Source of the DNA: Epiperipatus broadwayi
Taxonomy: Eukaryota; Onychophora; Udeonychophora; Euonychophora; Peripatidae
Assembly: GCA_028023455.1 (NCBI GenBank)
Contig: JAQFVV010001035.1
Span: 1 to 64,000 of the forward strand
Direction of reading: 5' to 3'
DNA: 64,000 bases
Part shown: positions 53,261-62,828 of the stretch, one piece after another
Layout: each line of letters starts with the position of its first letter
Numbering within the stretch: the stretch's first letter is position 1
The notes under the pieces: generated by a model
What the model saw: only the letters and a program-made list of their open reading frames with translations
Told to the model about the DNA's origin: nothing
Databases searched by the model: none
Position numbers and translations under genes: made by a program

Positions 53261-54709
53261 GTTAAAATTAATATCAATCAATGAATAACAACCCAATACT
53301 TAAGTTAATAAAACAATGATAATCTTATATATTCAAATAGCATTTAGAACAAATAGAAAACAAGTAAAACCATTAATTCAGACTACAGATAAGCATTATT
53401 TGCAATATGTTAAAGATAAAGCAATAAACAAAATATCAATGTCTTAAAAATAATACTATATGCCTATTATATAAATCCCCTATAAGAATGACAAATAATT
53501 ACACAGATATACTTTATTATTCCTCATGAATCAACCCACTGTTCATAATAATACAATCTTGTACTAAAAGTCAAACATTATTTCTATTTATGTTTAAATG
53601 AAATAATTCATGGATTCATGAAATAATAATCTTAATATGTCCTATAAGTTTACAATATCATAATATGTAACAAAGTATATAAATCAATAATTGATTTCTA
53701 ATTACACCTAAATAAAATATACTGCTAAAGCAACTATAGTATTCCACTAAAATCAATATACTTTTATTAATTAAGTCAATTTTATAAGATTAAATACTTA
53801 ATAATAATATAAAATCAATTAACCTGACATAGCTTTCCACTTACACCAACTTAATATATTATAAAATAAAATCCATCCTATAAAATAACCTTAAGATTTT
53901 CAATAACAATATACAAAATAAATGATAGATTCTTATTTGATGTGCATTCCAAAAATCAACAATTCACATCCAATTAGTCTTCAGTATATTAAAGCTACCT
54001 TATTAAAACTTTAGACTATAACCATCAAAGCATGTTAACGTTTGTTAGATTTAGTATAATCAAATATTAATATTAAAATTTAAATTGAATTCATAATCCA
54101 CTTTAATGAACTTTAACTATAAGGAAAATCACTCTAATTTCTAACAGACTCAGATATATTACTATTGCTACTTTTATAATCAATAAGATTATAATCTCTC
54201 TGTCTGTTTAACATAACATTCCTTTTTAATCAATAATGACTTAAAATAAAATATGTGAACATTTCATTGCAACTACTTCTACTCATCTTCAATAATTATA
54301 TCTGTACAATTTTTATATATAATTTCTATTTTAACATGACTATTGCTTATTACTAAAAGAATAATTACAATAAAATTCTAATTACTTATTAAATATTTAA
54401 GAATGTCAAATCAGTTATTTTATTGTGTGTAAAGTCTATATTTTCTCTGGTAATAAACATTGAATTTAATATAAAGAAAATTATATGTAATTATACTTTC
54501 TTATCCTGTGATTTGATTTCTGAATTATTTTGTACCTCTTTTCTAATAAATTATGTTGTTATAATCAATTGGTGAATATCATCTCAGACAAATAGAATTA
54601 ACCAATAAATTGTAAAATTGAATGACAACCTATCAAGTTTACTTGTATTAAACTAATTCAAAATGTGCAACAAGTTAATATAAATTAATTAAAATTATAT
54701 ATATTCCCA

Positions 54710-55102
54710 AAAAATCAAGTCAGCTGTCACATGACCTAATTTAACAAACCTATATTACAAATGTTATATATAGAGCTTGCAAATAAGCTCTTAAGAACTC
54801 TGCAGAATAAACGTAAACACAGATACATTTCTGCTACTGGCTTCCTCAGTGAAATGCTAGGATATTCAAGCATTATATTCAGATATCCTTATGTCTTCCA
54901 TGCATTAGATAAAGTGCTGGGATTGGCCTGATATTTTTAATCTAATGTTTGAATATCGTAGCACCTCATTGAGGAAGCCAGTAGCAGAAACCAGTCTAGA
55001 GTTGGGTATATTATTCAAAGATTGTTAAGAGTTATTTGCAATCTCTATTTATAACATTTCTAATATGAGCTTGTTAAATTATGTCATGTGACATATGACT
55101 TG
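54710..55102. repeat. Old inverted pair of hammerhead-family repeats (foldback)
   Basis: The outer arms AAATCAAGTCAGCTGTCACA (54,710-54,729) and its inverted partner ending ATGTCATGTGACATATGACT (to about 55,098) share the end module seen at 58,146 and 58,572 (AAGTCAGATGTCACATGAC). Inside, the left arm has a minus-strand CACTGAGGAAGCCAGTAGCA followed by GAAATG (54,826-54,850). The right arm has plus-strand ATTGAGGAAGCCAGTAGCAG followed by AAACCAGTC (54,968-54,996). Both are hammerhead-like with a decayed stem II. Confidence 0.65.
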
Positions 55103-55109
55103 ATTTCTT

Positions 55110-55378
55110 TGTAAGTTTATTTTTTGCTATTAAAGACTTTGGTTACTTTATATTGCTAAACTTATTAATATATGGTGTATCTGACTATTTAAGTTGGATA
55201 GCTAGATTGAAAGACATGTGGATGTCTGAAAAATACAGATTTTCTACATAGGAGTTATTCATAAAGTACTTGTCCTGGTATTTTTAATCTAATGCTTGAT
55301 TATTCTAGCACTTCACCGAGGCAGTCAGCAGCAGAGACAGGTCTGGTATTGAGAATATTCTGCAAAGCTTATTTGTGA

Positions 55379-55380
<2 letters not shown>
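55110..55380 (+). repeat. Third old hammerhead-family copy, plus strand
   Basis: Aligns with 58,935-59,155. Landmarks are AACTTATTAATATATGGTGT, AAAGACATGTGGATGTCTGA, TTTTTAATCTAATG, and CACCGAGGCAGTCAGCAGCAG followed by AGACAGGTCTGG in the ribozyme position (about 55,315-55,346). Core bases are mutated (CCGAGGC, AGAC), so it is inactive. It ends in the (TA)n at 55,381. Confidence 0.6.
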
Positions 55381-55466
<86 letters not shown>

Positions 55467-55580
55467 CTATAGATGGAACTTTACCAATAGCTTGAGTGAG
55501 CTATTGGTAAAGCTCCATCTGTGATCATAAAATGCAAGCTATAGGCAGGTTAAAAAAAATTTTAACTTGTTTTTGTTTAT

Positions 55581-55637
<57 letters not shown>
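55381..55637. repeat. Two (TA)n tracts enclosing a strong short hairpin
   Basis: (TA)n at 55,381-55,464 and about 55,584-55,636. Between them, 55,471-55,492 (AGATGGAACTTTACCAATAG plus CT) pairs with 55,499-55,520 across the 6-nt loop TGAGTG with one mismatch. This may be a tiny MITE or a relic of two converging insertions. Confidence 0.85.
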
Positions 55638-55641
<4 letters not shown>

Positions 55642-57029
55642 ATTATACAATTACAAATGTCCAGTAACACTCTCTGTTTAAAAGTCAATATCTCAATAAT
55701 AGCAAACTGAGATATAGATTTGTATGATTATTTCAGTTAGTGTTACCAGTAACTTACTTTTTATATGAACTGGGTGGGGATAGTAGATCATTGGCAAACA
55801 AAATATATACCATGAAATTTTACTCTATAATGGAAATAGAAAAATTGTGAAAAAGACATATTTAGATATTGTCGACTTCTTATACATGTAACATATGATA
55901 CCATTCCTTATTATAAATTCTATCTACTCCATTGCAATTTAAGTATTTCTCCATACCGGTCCCTTAGACAGAGAAGTATAATACCAGAGGGTATCTGTGA
56001 CCAAGCCGGAGCTATATATAATATACATAACTACAACTGCATTTCAAGGCCACAGATCTTGTCAGCTGCAAAATTCAACACCTCATTCAAAGCACTTTTT
56101 TGTTTCAAAGTAAACTCCAGGTGCTAGTTAATTACCAAAGCAACTATTGTACCCTGAATAATGGCAAACTAATTCAGCACTCAAGAAATCCCAACTAGCT
56201 CAGTCAAAAAAATAATATAATAAATTGCTGCTCTAATTAGTGGTATTAGGAAAGAATTAACTGACAAAATATTAATTTTCAAAGATAATTTATTTTAATT
56301 AAAATGCTTACTATAATTTGTAAACTAATTATAAAATTTCTCAATTAAATAAACAATAATTTTATTTATAATACCCACACACACACATTCTTAATAACAT
56401 ACAATAAAATATAATATAACGTAAAACATTAAATAAGTACAAAGCATTTAAAACACGCACATCAATAGTTAAATAATACAATAAATAAAAGAAAGTTTAA
56501 ATGTCATATTTAAATAAATATTAAAAAATTGCTAATATAAATTTATTAATTAATTAATTTTTGTCATGGAATTATTCAAAGTATTGTTTACTTGCCTTTT
56601 CTTGATTTTATATATTTACCATTTTTCTTTACTTGTCTCATAATGTATTGTATTTTATTTTCAAATGTTTTGTGTGTGTGTGTGTGCATGCGTGTTGTTA
56701 AAATAAAAGTTGATTTCTACTTTAGTCTGCAATTTTTATTTCTTGTAGACTGGAATTTAGTAATGAAATTAGTTTAAAAGTAAGTAATAATTTTCCAAAT
56801 GGGCAAAATAAATAATAAACAAAAATTGTCTCTAATAAAGAACTTCATTTTTGTCTCTGCTAGAATATTTTTAGGAATAAATAAATGATGACTATTGCAA
56901 AATTTACAATTTTCATAAGTATCTTACTAAACATAACTTCAACTATGAAAACTGTCTTTCAAAATTGAAAATGAACTTATATATATATATGAAATATTAT
57001 AACAACAGTATTACAGCTACTGTTTGCAA
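55638..57029. other. AT-rich stretch without recognised gene
   Basis: Less AT-rich patch at 55,950-56,110 (around ACCGGTCCCTTAGACAGAGA) that may be an old repeat or LINE fragment; I cannot classify it. A short (GT)n tract lies at 56,671-56,684. No supported ORF. Confidence 0.4.
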
Positions 57030-57149
57030 GTGTGTTAAACTTTTTTTTCATGTGGCAAAGCATCGGTCGGGAAGCGAACCCGCGACAACGACTTGTAAGG
57101 CGGTTGTGCTGACCACTCGACCACCAATGCTTGTCGAGGTGTGTTAAAC
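57030..57149 (-). mobile_element. Retroposed tRNA-like copy with 11-bp target-site duplication
   Basis: GTGTGTTAAAC occurs at 57,030-57,040 and again at 57,139-57,149. The 98-bp insert between them is, on the minus strand, a tRNA-like sequence followed by TTTGCCACATG and an A8 tail (TTTTTTTT at 57,041-57,048 on the plus strand). Tail next to one duplication copy is the signature of LINE-mediated retroposition. It is either a tRNA retropseudogene or a minimal SINE. Confidence 0.8.
57060..57130 (-). tRNA. tRNA-like sequence (possible Val, anticodon TAC), probably a pseudogene
   Basis: Read on the minus strand, GCATTGG pairs with CCGATGC as a complete 7-bp acceptor stem (one G-U). The A-box is TGGTCGAGTGG and the B-box GGGTTCGCTTCCC, close to the pol III consensus GGTTCRANTCC. 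The T stem has four good pairs (CGGG/CCCG) around TTCGCTT. The anticodon arm has one mismatch; its 7-nt loop CTTACAA would place TAC as anticodon. The D arm is poorly paired. 71 nt, no CCA. Because it sits inside a target-site duplication with an A tail, I treat it as a retroposed copy. Confidence 0.55.
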
Positions 57150-58118
57150 CACTTTTTTAATATTTTTAAAAGTTACAAGAAATAATAAAATCTAAATACA
57201 AGTTAAATTTACATGCTTAAAAACAGAAATTTAATAAAGGCATAAAAATAAATAATAAATAGATATAATGTATATATAGTTATTAATTCATTTTCTCTTT
57301 CTAAACAAAACAATGCAGAATATTTGTGTGAGTATTCTATCAATATTTGTTTGTTGTGACTAGGTGATGCCTTATTAATTTTTTTTAATTGAAAATACTT
57401 ATTCTCTTTAGAACTAAATATTTTTTTCCAAATTCTTATTTTAATTCAACGTTTTGCCACTAGAAGTTGGAATGAACTATAGCCACTAACAGCTAACATT
57501 GCAGTAGGATATGGGAGTGCAAAGTTTCTGGAATTGTCTACAAAAGACATAATATATATTAAAATGAATAATGTCATAACTATAAATGAAAGATGATAAA
57601 GAAATGATAGGTATTATGTGAAAAATGTGTTCTAATAATAATTATTAGCAATTTGGTCATGTTCGTCACCATTCGTGCATTAAGTGTTAGAAATTATATT
57701 TCAAAATCTATCTAATTTCATTAAGAGCATTTATATCAATAATGCAGTCCAAGCACTCACAACATTTATGGCATATTTCTAATAAGTTATATTAAACTCA
57801 TTACAAAATAAATCTTTTACACTACTGTTATTAAGATATGCAATAAAGTTTTGGAAGTGATTATTATATGCATATAGATACATTTGTATATATGTATGCA
57901 TATAGGATAGTAATAATCTACACATATTGTTATATATATATAGTACAAAATTATATTTATGTTTGCTTTTATATTTAAACATGTATAAATTATTTCTAAA
58001 AAGCATATCTTTAACCAGGATGATTTTGTTTTATATGGACATTCAGCATAGTAATAATTTATTTTTATTAGTTGATAACATTCTAATAATTATCAATAAC
58101 ATCTCACATAGACTTTAT
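57150..58118. other. AT-rich stretch without recognised gene
   Basis: No motif-bearing frame. The short frames at 57,779-58,006 and 57,927-58,163 are opposite-strand AT-driven frames. Confidence 0.4.
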
Positions 58119-58292
58119 TATCTTAATAAGAATAGTAATAATAACAAGTCAGATGTCACATGACTTATATATAGCTAGCACTTACAAATATGTAAAAGTA
58201 AGAGCGTGCTAATAGCTCTAAACAAGCTTTTTTTTTTATTTATGATAAATGCTACTACAAGAGAAGGCAATCAAATCATTTTTATCTTGGAT

Positions 58293-58350
58293 TGTCCCCA
58301 TCCCCAGACCAGTTTCGACCTATGGGTCTCTTCAGTGAGGAGTTGGGACA
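58293..58350 (-). ncRNA. Hammerhead ribozyme, type I, unit 1
   Basis: Reverse complement contains CACTGAAGAGACCCATAGG followed by TCGAAACTGGTCTGG. Core CUGAAGA, stem II GACC/GGUC with CAUA loop, GAAA, 2-bp stem III closed by a UG loop, and GUC cleavage site (between 58,307 and 58,306 on the minus strand). Stem I has six proximal pairs (all canonical apart from one G-U), an internal loop and a six-pair distal part (TGTCCC/GGGACA). All core nucleotides are conserved. Confidence 0.8.
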
Positions 58351-58717
58351 TTAGATTTAAAAAAACCAACTCAAGCAAAGCATTTATCTAAAAATTAATT
58401 GTTAGAAGAAGATCTGAAACTTTTAGACATCTACATGTCTTTAAAGTCAGCTCTCCAACTGAAAAAAAATCATATGGGCCTGAACTTAATTCAGATACTC
58501 CATATATTAGTAGGCTTAGCCCTTTAATTTAGCTAAAGCCACAACAGCAAAATAATAATAGTAATAATAACAAGTCAGATGTCACATGACTTATATATAG
58601 CTTGCACTTACAAATATGTAAAATTAAGAGCATGCTAATAGCTCTAAACAAGTTTTTTTTTTATTTATGATAAATGCTACTACAAGAGAAGGCATTCAAA
58701 TCATTTTTATCTTGGAT

Positions 58718-58775
58718 TGTCCCCATCCCCAGACCGGTTTCGACCTATGGGTCTCTTCAGTGAGGAGTTGGGACA
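58718..58775 (-). ncRNA. Hammerhead ribozyme, type I, unit 2
   Basis: Same fold as unit 1 with stem III loop CG (GAAACCGGTC). The predicted cleavage is 425 nt from that of unit 1, so self-cleavage at both sites would release a 425-nt monomer. Core and all three stems intact. Confidence 0.82.
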
Positions 58776-59098
58776 TTAGATTTAAAAAACCAACTCAAGC
58801 AAAGCATTTATCTAAAAGTTAATTGTTAGAAGAAGATCTGAAACTTTTAGACATCTACATGTCTTTAAAGTCAGCTCTCCAACTGAAAAAATCATATGGC
58901 CTGAACTTAATTCAGATACTCAAATTAAAGAACTAAGCCTACTAATATATGGATTATCTGAATTAAGTTCAGGCCCATATGATTTTTTCAGTTGGAGAGC
59001 TGACTGTAAAGACATGTAGATGTCTAAAAGTTTCAGATCTTCTTCTAACAATTAACTTTTAGATAAATGCTTTGCTTGAGTTGGTTTTTTAAATCTAA

Positions 59099-59158
59099 TG
59101 TCCCAACTCTTCACTGAAGAGACCCATAGGTCGAAACCGGTCTGGGGATGGGGACAAT
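59099..59158 (+). ncRNA. Hammerhead ribozyme, type I, inverted unit 3
   Basis: Core CTGAAGA 59,114-59,120. Stem II 59,121-59,124 with 59,129-59,132. GAAA 59,133-59,136. Stem III A136-T141 and C137-G140. Cleavage after C59,142. Stem I proximal is 59,143-59,148 with 59,108-59,113 (three G-U pairs), then an internal loop, then 59,151-59,156 with 59,099-59,104. Two stem I G-C pairs of the other units are G-U here, so pairing is kept despite substitution. Confidence 0.8.
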
Positions 59159-59270
59159 CCAAGATAAAAATGATTTGAATGCCTTCTCTTGTAGTAGCAT
59201 TTATCATAAATAAAAAAAAAGCTTGTTTAGAACTATTAGCACGCTCTTAATTTTACATATCTTAATAAGA

Positions 59271-60562
59271 GTTATAATATATTTAAGTCATATCATTTAT
59301 ATAATAGACGTATTTAAATAAATGAAAAGATGTTTATAAATGAATGTATCTATACACATATTTAAAAATAAAATTGATGTACACCCATTTAAAAACAAAC
59401 TTATCTATAAATTTATAACAATAATTGACATGATGTCATGTTTATATTATTTTAGTTCATCTTTTTTTTCTCTATTTTTTTTAAAAAAAACTGTTATCTC
59501 TTTATTAAATAAGATTTAATTAAAAAAGTGTATGACTATTATCTCAAATTTAACATATTAATAAATATTTATTGTAAATTAAATTAAAAAAAAAAAAGAA
59601 AGTTAGATATATGAAAAACTTAAACTTTAAATAAAATTAACATTTTTTTAAAGAACATATTTTTGTTATATTAAATAAAGTTTCCAAGGATTTATAAATG
59701 TTATTGGATTCTTATTTATTTTTTTTTAGTTATATAAAAAATATGCAAGTATGCAGATTAAATATATATATATGCACATTTTAATATACATCTTAACGTA
59801 GTTACAGATTTCTTTAAATATTGAAATTATTTTATATAAAAAATGAATTATTATTGCGTTCTATGGTTAATGATTTAACATTACTAGAGAATCAAAATTT
59901 ATAGTAATCTCTGAATATTCATTCAGAATACGCACACACATATATGCAAATAATCCAGATATTATCAAAAATAGTTTAAGAAATTAAATAGTTTAGATGG
60001 CTTAAAATAGGTAATTATGATATAAATGTCGATGTGTGTCCAGTTTCTTCATCTTAAAATAACTAGAAGTAGATATAAGCTAGATTATTGTATGATGATT
60101 AAACCAATAGAAAAAAAGCGAGTACATTTCATACAAGTCATTGGTGCTAATATCACATAAAACAGTAGTTTGAAGTCCTTTCCGTTTAGAAATAAACAAT
60201 CGTTGTAAATATATTCGGATAAAGGCAAAAGTCTTGAAATTTATATGAATGAATTATTAAATGTTAGATATAATTATCATGTTGTATATAATACTATTAA
60301 AATTTTTAATAGGAAATATAAAAATAAAAATATGAACAATATGGTTGATTCTACTACTAATAAAAATATAACTATCACTACTAAATATTTCAAACGAGCA
60401 AATGAATTTTATAAGAAAAATATATAAAGATATTTGTGAAATTGCATTTTATGCACCTCCTGGATGAACAAAATAATAAACAATTCAAAAGTTAAAACCA
60501 CCTTCTTAAATCAAAATTGCATCATATATAAATGAAGATGGAAATTTATTAGTGGATATTTA
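59271..60562. other. AT-rich stretch without recognised gene
   Basis: A/T homopolymers dominate. The 60-codon frame at 60,245-60,427 is Asn/Lys-rich with no motif. Confidence 0.4.
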
Positions 60563-60848
60563 GGGTAATCAAAATGTACATTGGAGAAAACAACTAAAGA
60601 GCACCTGCAGTTATTAAAAAGAGTTTTAACAAAACTAAACAAAATTGTAATTAAAATGATGTTTCAACATCGTTTTTTATGATCATAGTAGATTATGCAT
60701 ATAAGTTTTTAATTTTAATTATAATAATGTAAAAATATTACAAATTAAAAGAAACAATAATACAAGGAAAGTAAAGGAAGCTAAATTAATATATAAATGC
60801 AAACATGATTTAATAAACAGACAGGCAGCAAACGTTTAGCTCAATGTA
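60563..60848 (+). repeat. Dispersed repeat, copy 2 (partner at 8.38-8.67 kb)
   Basis: Direct-orientation counterpart of 8,378-8,665. Landmarks: AAATGTACATTGGAGAAAAC, ACTAAAGAGCACCTGCAGTT, ATGATGTTTCAAC, CAAACATGATTTAATAAACA and GACAGGCAGCAAAC. Confidence 0.7.
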
Positions 60849-60891
60849 TATGTGAACAAAAGGAGTAAATCAACCTCCCCCAGACTATGAC

Positions 60892-61009
60892 TTAAAAGCA
60901 CACTAAATGTTGAACAAAGGATCAAGAATAGAGTGAATTCAAAATAAAGCCACTTATTTTTGCCTTCATTCTATTCATGATCCTTTGTTAGACATTTAGA
61001 GTGCTTTTA
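60892..61009. repeat. Hairpin with 45-bp arms (MITE-like)
   Basis: Left arm 60,892-60,937 (AAAAGCACACTAAATGTTGA, then ACAAAGGATCAAGAATAGAG) pairs with right arm 60,965-61,009 (TTCTATTCATGATCCTTTGT, then TAGACATTTAGAGTGCTTTT) with a few mismatches around a 27-bp loop. No coding content. Confidence 0.75.
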
Positions 61010-61946
61010 AAAAAAAAAATTAAAACAAAAATGATACTTAAGGAATAAACATTTTATTGATCATATAATTAATCAAATAAATTATTAACTTCATTGGGAG
61101 CATATCACATAGTAAATATATTACACTTGCTGTATTTGTAGAGCAGTATTTTTAAATATTTTACAACTATTATTGTGACATCATATTGGTGAAATTGAAG
61201 TATGCTGATAAATGATTTATTATCTTAAAATATGTACAAAATTAATCTATATTTTTCATTTTTTCCAGTGCATTTTATGTTATGTAATTTTTTTCTTATG
61301 CATAACAAATTAATAAAATACAACTTTGAATTTTTTTCCTGGACAGTCATTTTTTATAATAGTGATTTGTTACTATGATTGTTATGAAATGCAATGCAAT
61401 TAAGAACAAAAATAAATTAACAAATTTAATGTATAGTACATATTTTTACTTCATTTTTATTGCATTTGATTATTGTAATTTTAATATTACAAGAAAGTTT
61501 TGGTACAATAATATGTACATTATTCAAATTGTTTCTAATTTGAGAGTTCATAAAATATGAGTTCTGGAAGTGACAGATGTTTACAGATTCTGCCTCACTT
61601 TTGCAACAACAGGTTTTATTATTGCAAAGAAGTTAAATAAAAATTAGATAAGTAAATTATGTTTTGGCTAATATTTATATTTCAATTTATCTTTATTGCA
61701 TGTTTGTTGATAAATTTTATATGTATATATTTTCACCAAGACTAGTAATGAAAGCCTGTTTTCTCTTGAAAGTATCAACATATCTACTAAAGATTTTAAT
61801 ATGGTAATACTGAATAAAAATTAACTAATAAAAGTTGCACCAAAATTGTACTAAAATTACTTTTAAGAGTAAAATTAAATAAAATTAAAAACTTGAAATA
61901 AAAATTAAAACTTAATATAAATAAATCAATACATGTATTTCTTTAA

Positions 61947-61980
<34 letters not shown>

Positions 61981-62040
61981 GAAGTGAGGGTACAATATAT
62001 ATATATATATATATGTTGATACGAAGATTTTCACGGGTAG
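61010..62040. other. AT-rich stretch with (TA)n, no recognised gene
   Basis: (TA)n tracts at 61,951-61,977 and 61,995-62,014 precede the 3' end of the PLE. The frame at 61,375-61,560 has no motif. Confidence 0.4.
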
Positions 62041-62100
62041 CATATGTAAAAGACATATTCTGCGGGTTCATCTGTGTTAAAATATTTTAAAAATTTATAT

Positions 62101-62150
62101 ACTGACATTTCGACTTGGTAACACAAGTCATCCATAGAGTGATAAAAGGT
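62101..62150 (-). ncRNA. Hammerhead-like hairpin in the 3' UTR of the second PLE
   Basis: The minus strand reads CACTCTATGGATGACTTGTG, then TTACCAAGTCGAAATGTCAG. GACTTG/CAAGTC forms a perfect 6-bp stem II before GAAA. GTC is the putative cleavage site, and ACT/AGT a short stem I. The left core CTATGGAT departs from CUGANGA, in a way that resembles the first PLE (CTATGAATAT). Folding is retained; activity doubtful. Confidence 0.4.
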
Positions 62151-62224
62151 ATAAAGACAGTTGTAGAGGTGCTACAATCACCGATTTGAAAAAAACTGTT
62201 AAAGTTCCACCAATAGCAAAAATG

Positions 62225-62575
62225 TTAAATTAAGAATGTTTTTTTTAAAAAAATCTTTCCAAATAGGAGGAAGTTTGCTTGTATCATCTCACTTATTGAT
62301 ACAATCTGGCCTTTTAAGTATCTCAATGGCTTCTCTAATTTTGCACTGGTATAGATTATCACATCTGGATATGATCCTGGTACTAGAAAAAGTAATTTTA
62401 TGACCTGAATCCATAGTATGGAGTAAGAGTGCTGATGATGATGAGTGTTGTTTAACTGCATTAGCATGCTCATCTCTCCTAACACTGATGTGATGATTGC
62501 TCATACCTATGTAAGAAGCCTTACAAGTTTCACATGAGATTTTATAAACACCATGAGATTCAATAGGGATTGAAT
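62225..62575 (-). pseudogene. PLE GIY-YIG endonuclease domain
   Basis: The minus strand from about 62,562 reads GVYKISCETCKASYIGMSNH, the GIY-YIG core with the PLE-specific C-x2-C pair. It continues as ISVRRDEHANAV, ALLLHTMDSGHKITF (family 'HLL..GH') and IREAIEILKRPDCINK (family 'REA.EI.K...NR') to about 62,289. The frame from GVYKI onward is open to the stop. The domain itself looks nearly intact although its RT partner is dead. Confidence 0.85.
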
Positions 62576-62828
62576 CCTTAGGCTTGGTTATTATATTGCT
62601 GATCTTTTGATGAGTGGAAAATGCTGTATTTATATTATAGCATTTTAATATACGTCCAATACTGTCTGTAGTTCCTTTTACATATGGAACACAAATCCTA
62701 ATAGCTGATTTATCATCTTTTTGTTTTTTATTTTGTCCATTTTGGGTTTGAAATAAGGCTTTTTTTAATAAATTTATAATTATAACTATTTGCTAATAAA
62801 ACACTATTAATATGATTTATTTCATCTT

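Larger units (their letters stand above)
58119..59270 (-). mobile_element. Retrozyme-like array: two direct and one inverted hammerhead repeat within one 13-bp duplication
   Basis: TATCTTAATAAGA at 58,119-58,131 is repeated exactly at 59,258-59,270. Between them lie unit 1 (58,132 to about 58,556, minus), unit 2 (about 58,557 to 58,930, minus, period 425-426 bp) and unit 3 (about 58,931 to 59,257, plus, truncated). Each unit carries a hammerhead motif. On the minus strand the 3' end is an (ATT/ACT)n-type tail next to the left duplication, and the 5' part is inverted. One insertion of a multimeric transcript with 5' inversion explains all of this. No protein is encoded. The nearest known class is metazoan retrozymes / hammerhead-bearing small circRNA repeats. 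Confidence 0.8.

Noticed and set aside
55950-56110. Possible LINE C-terminal coding relic
   Set aside because: A weak resemblance to the tail region of some RT proteins could not be supported by a specific motif.
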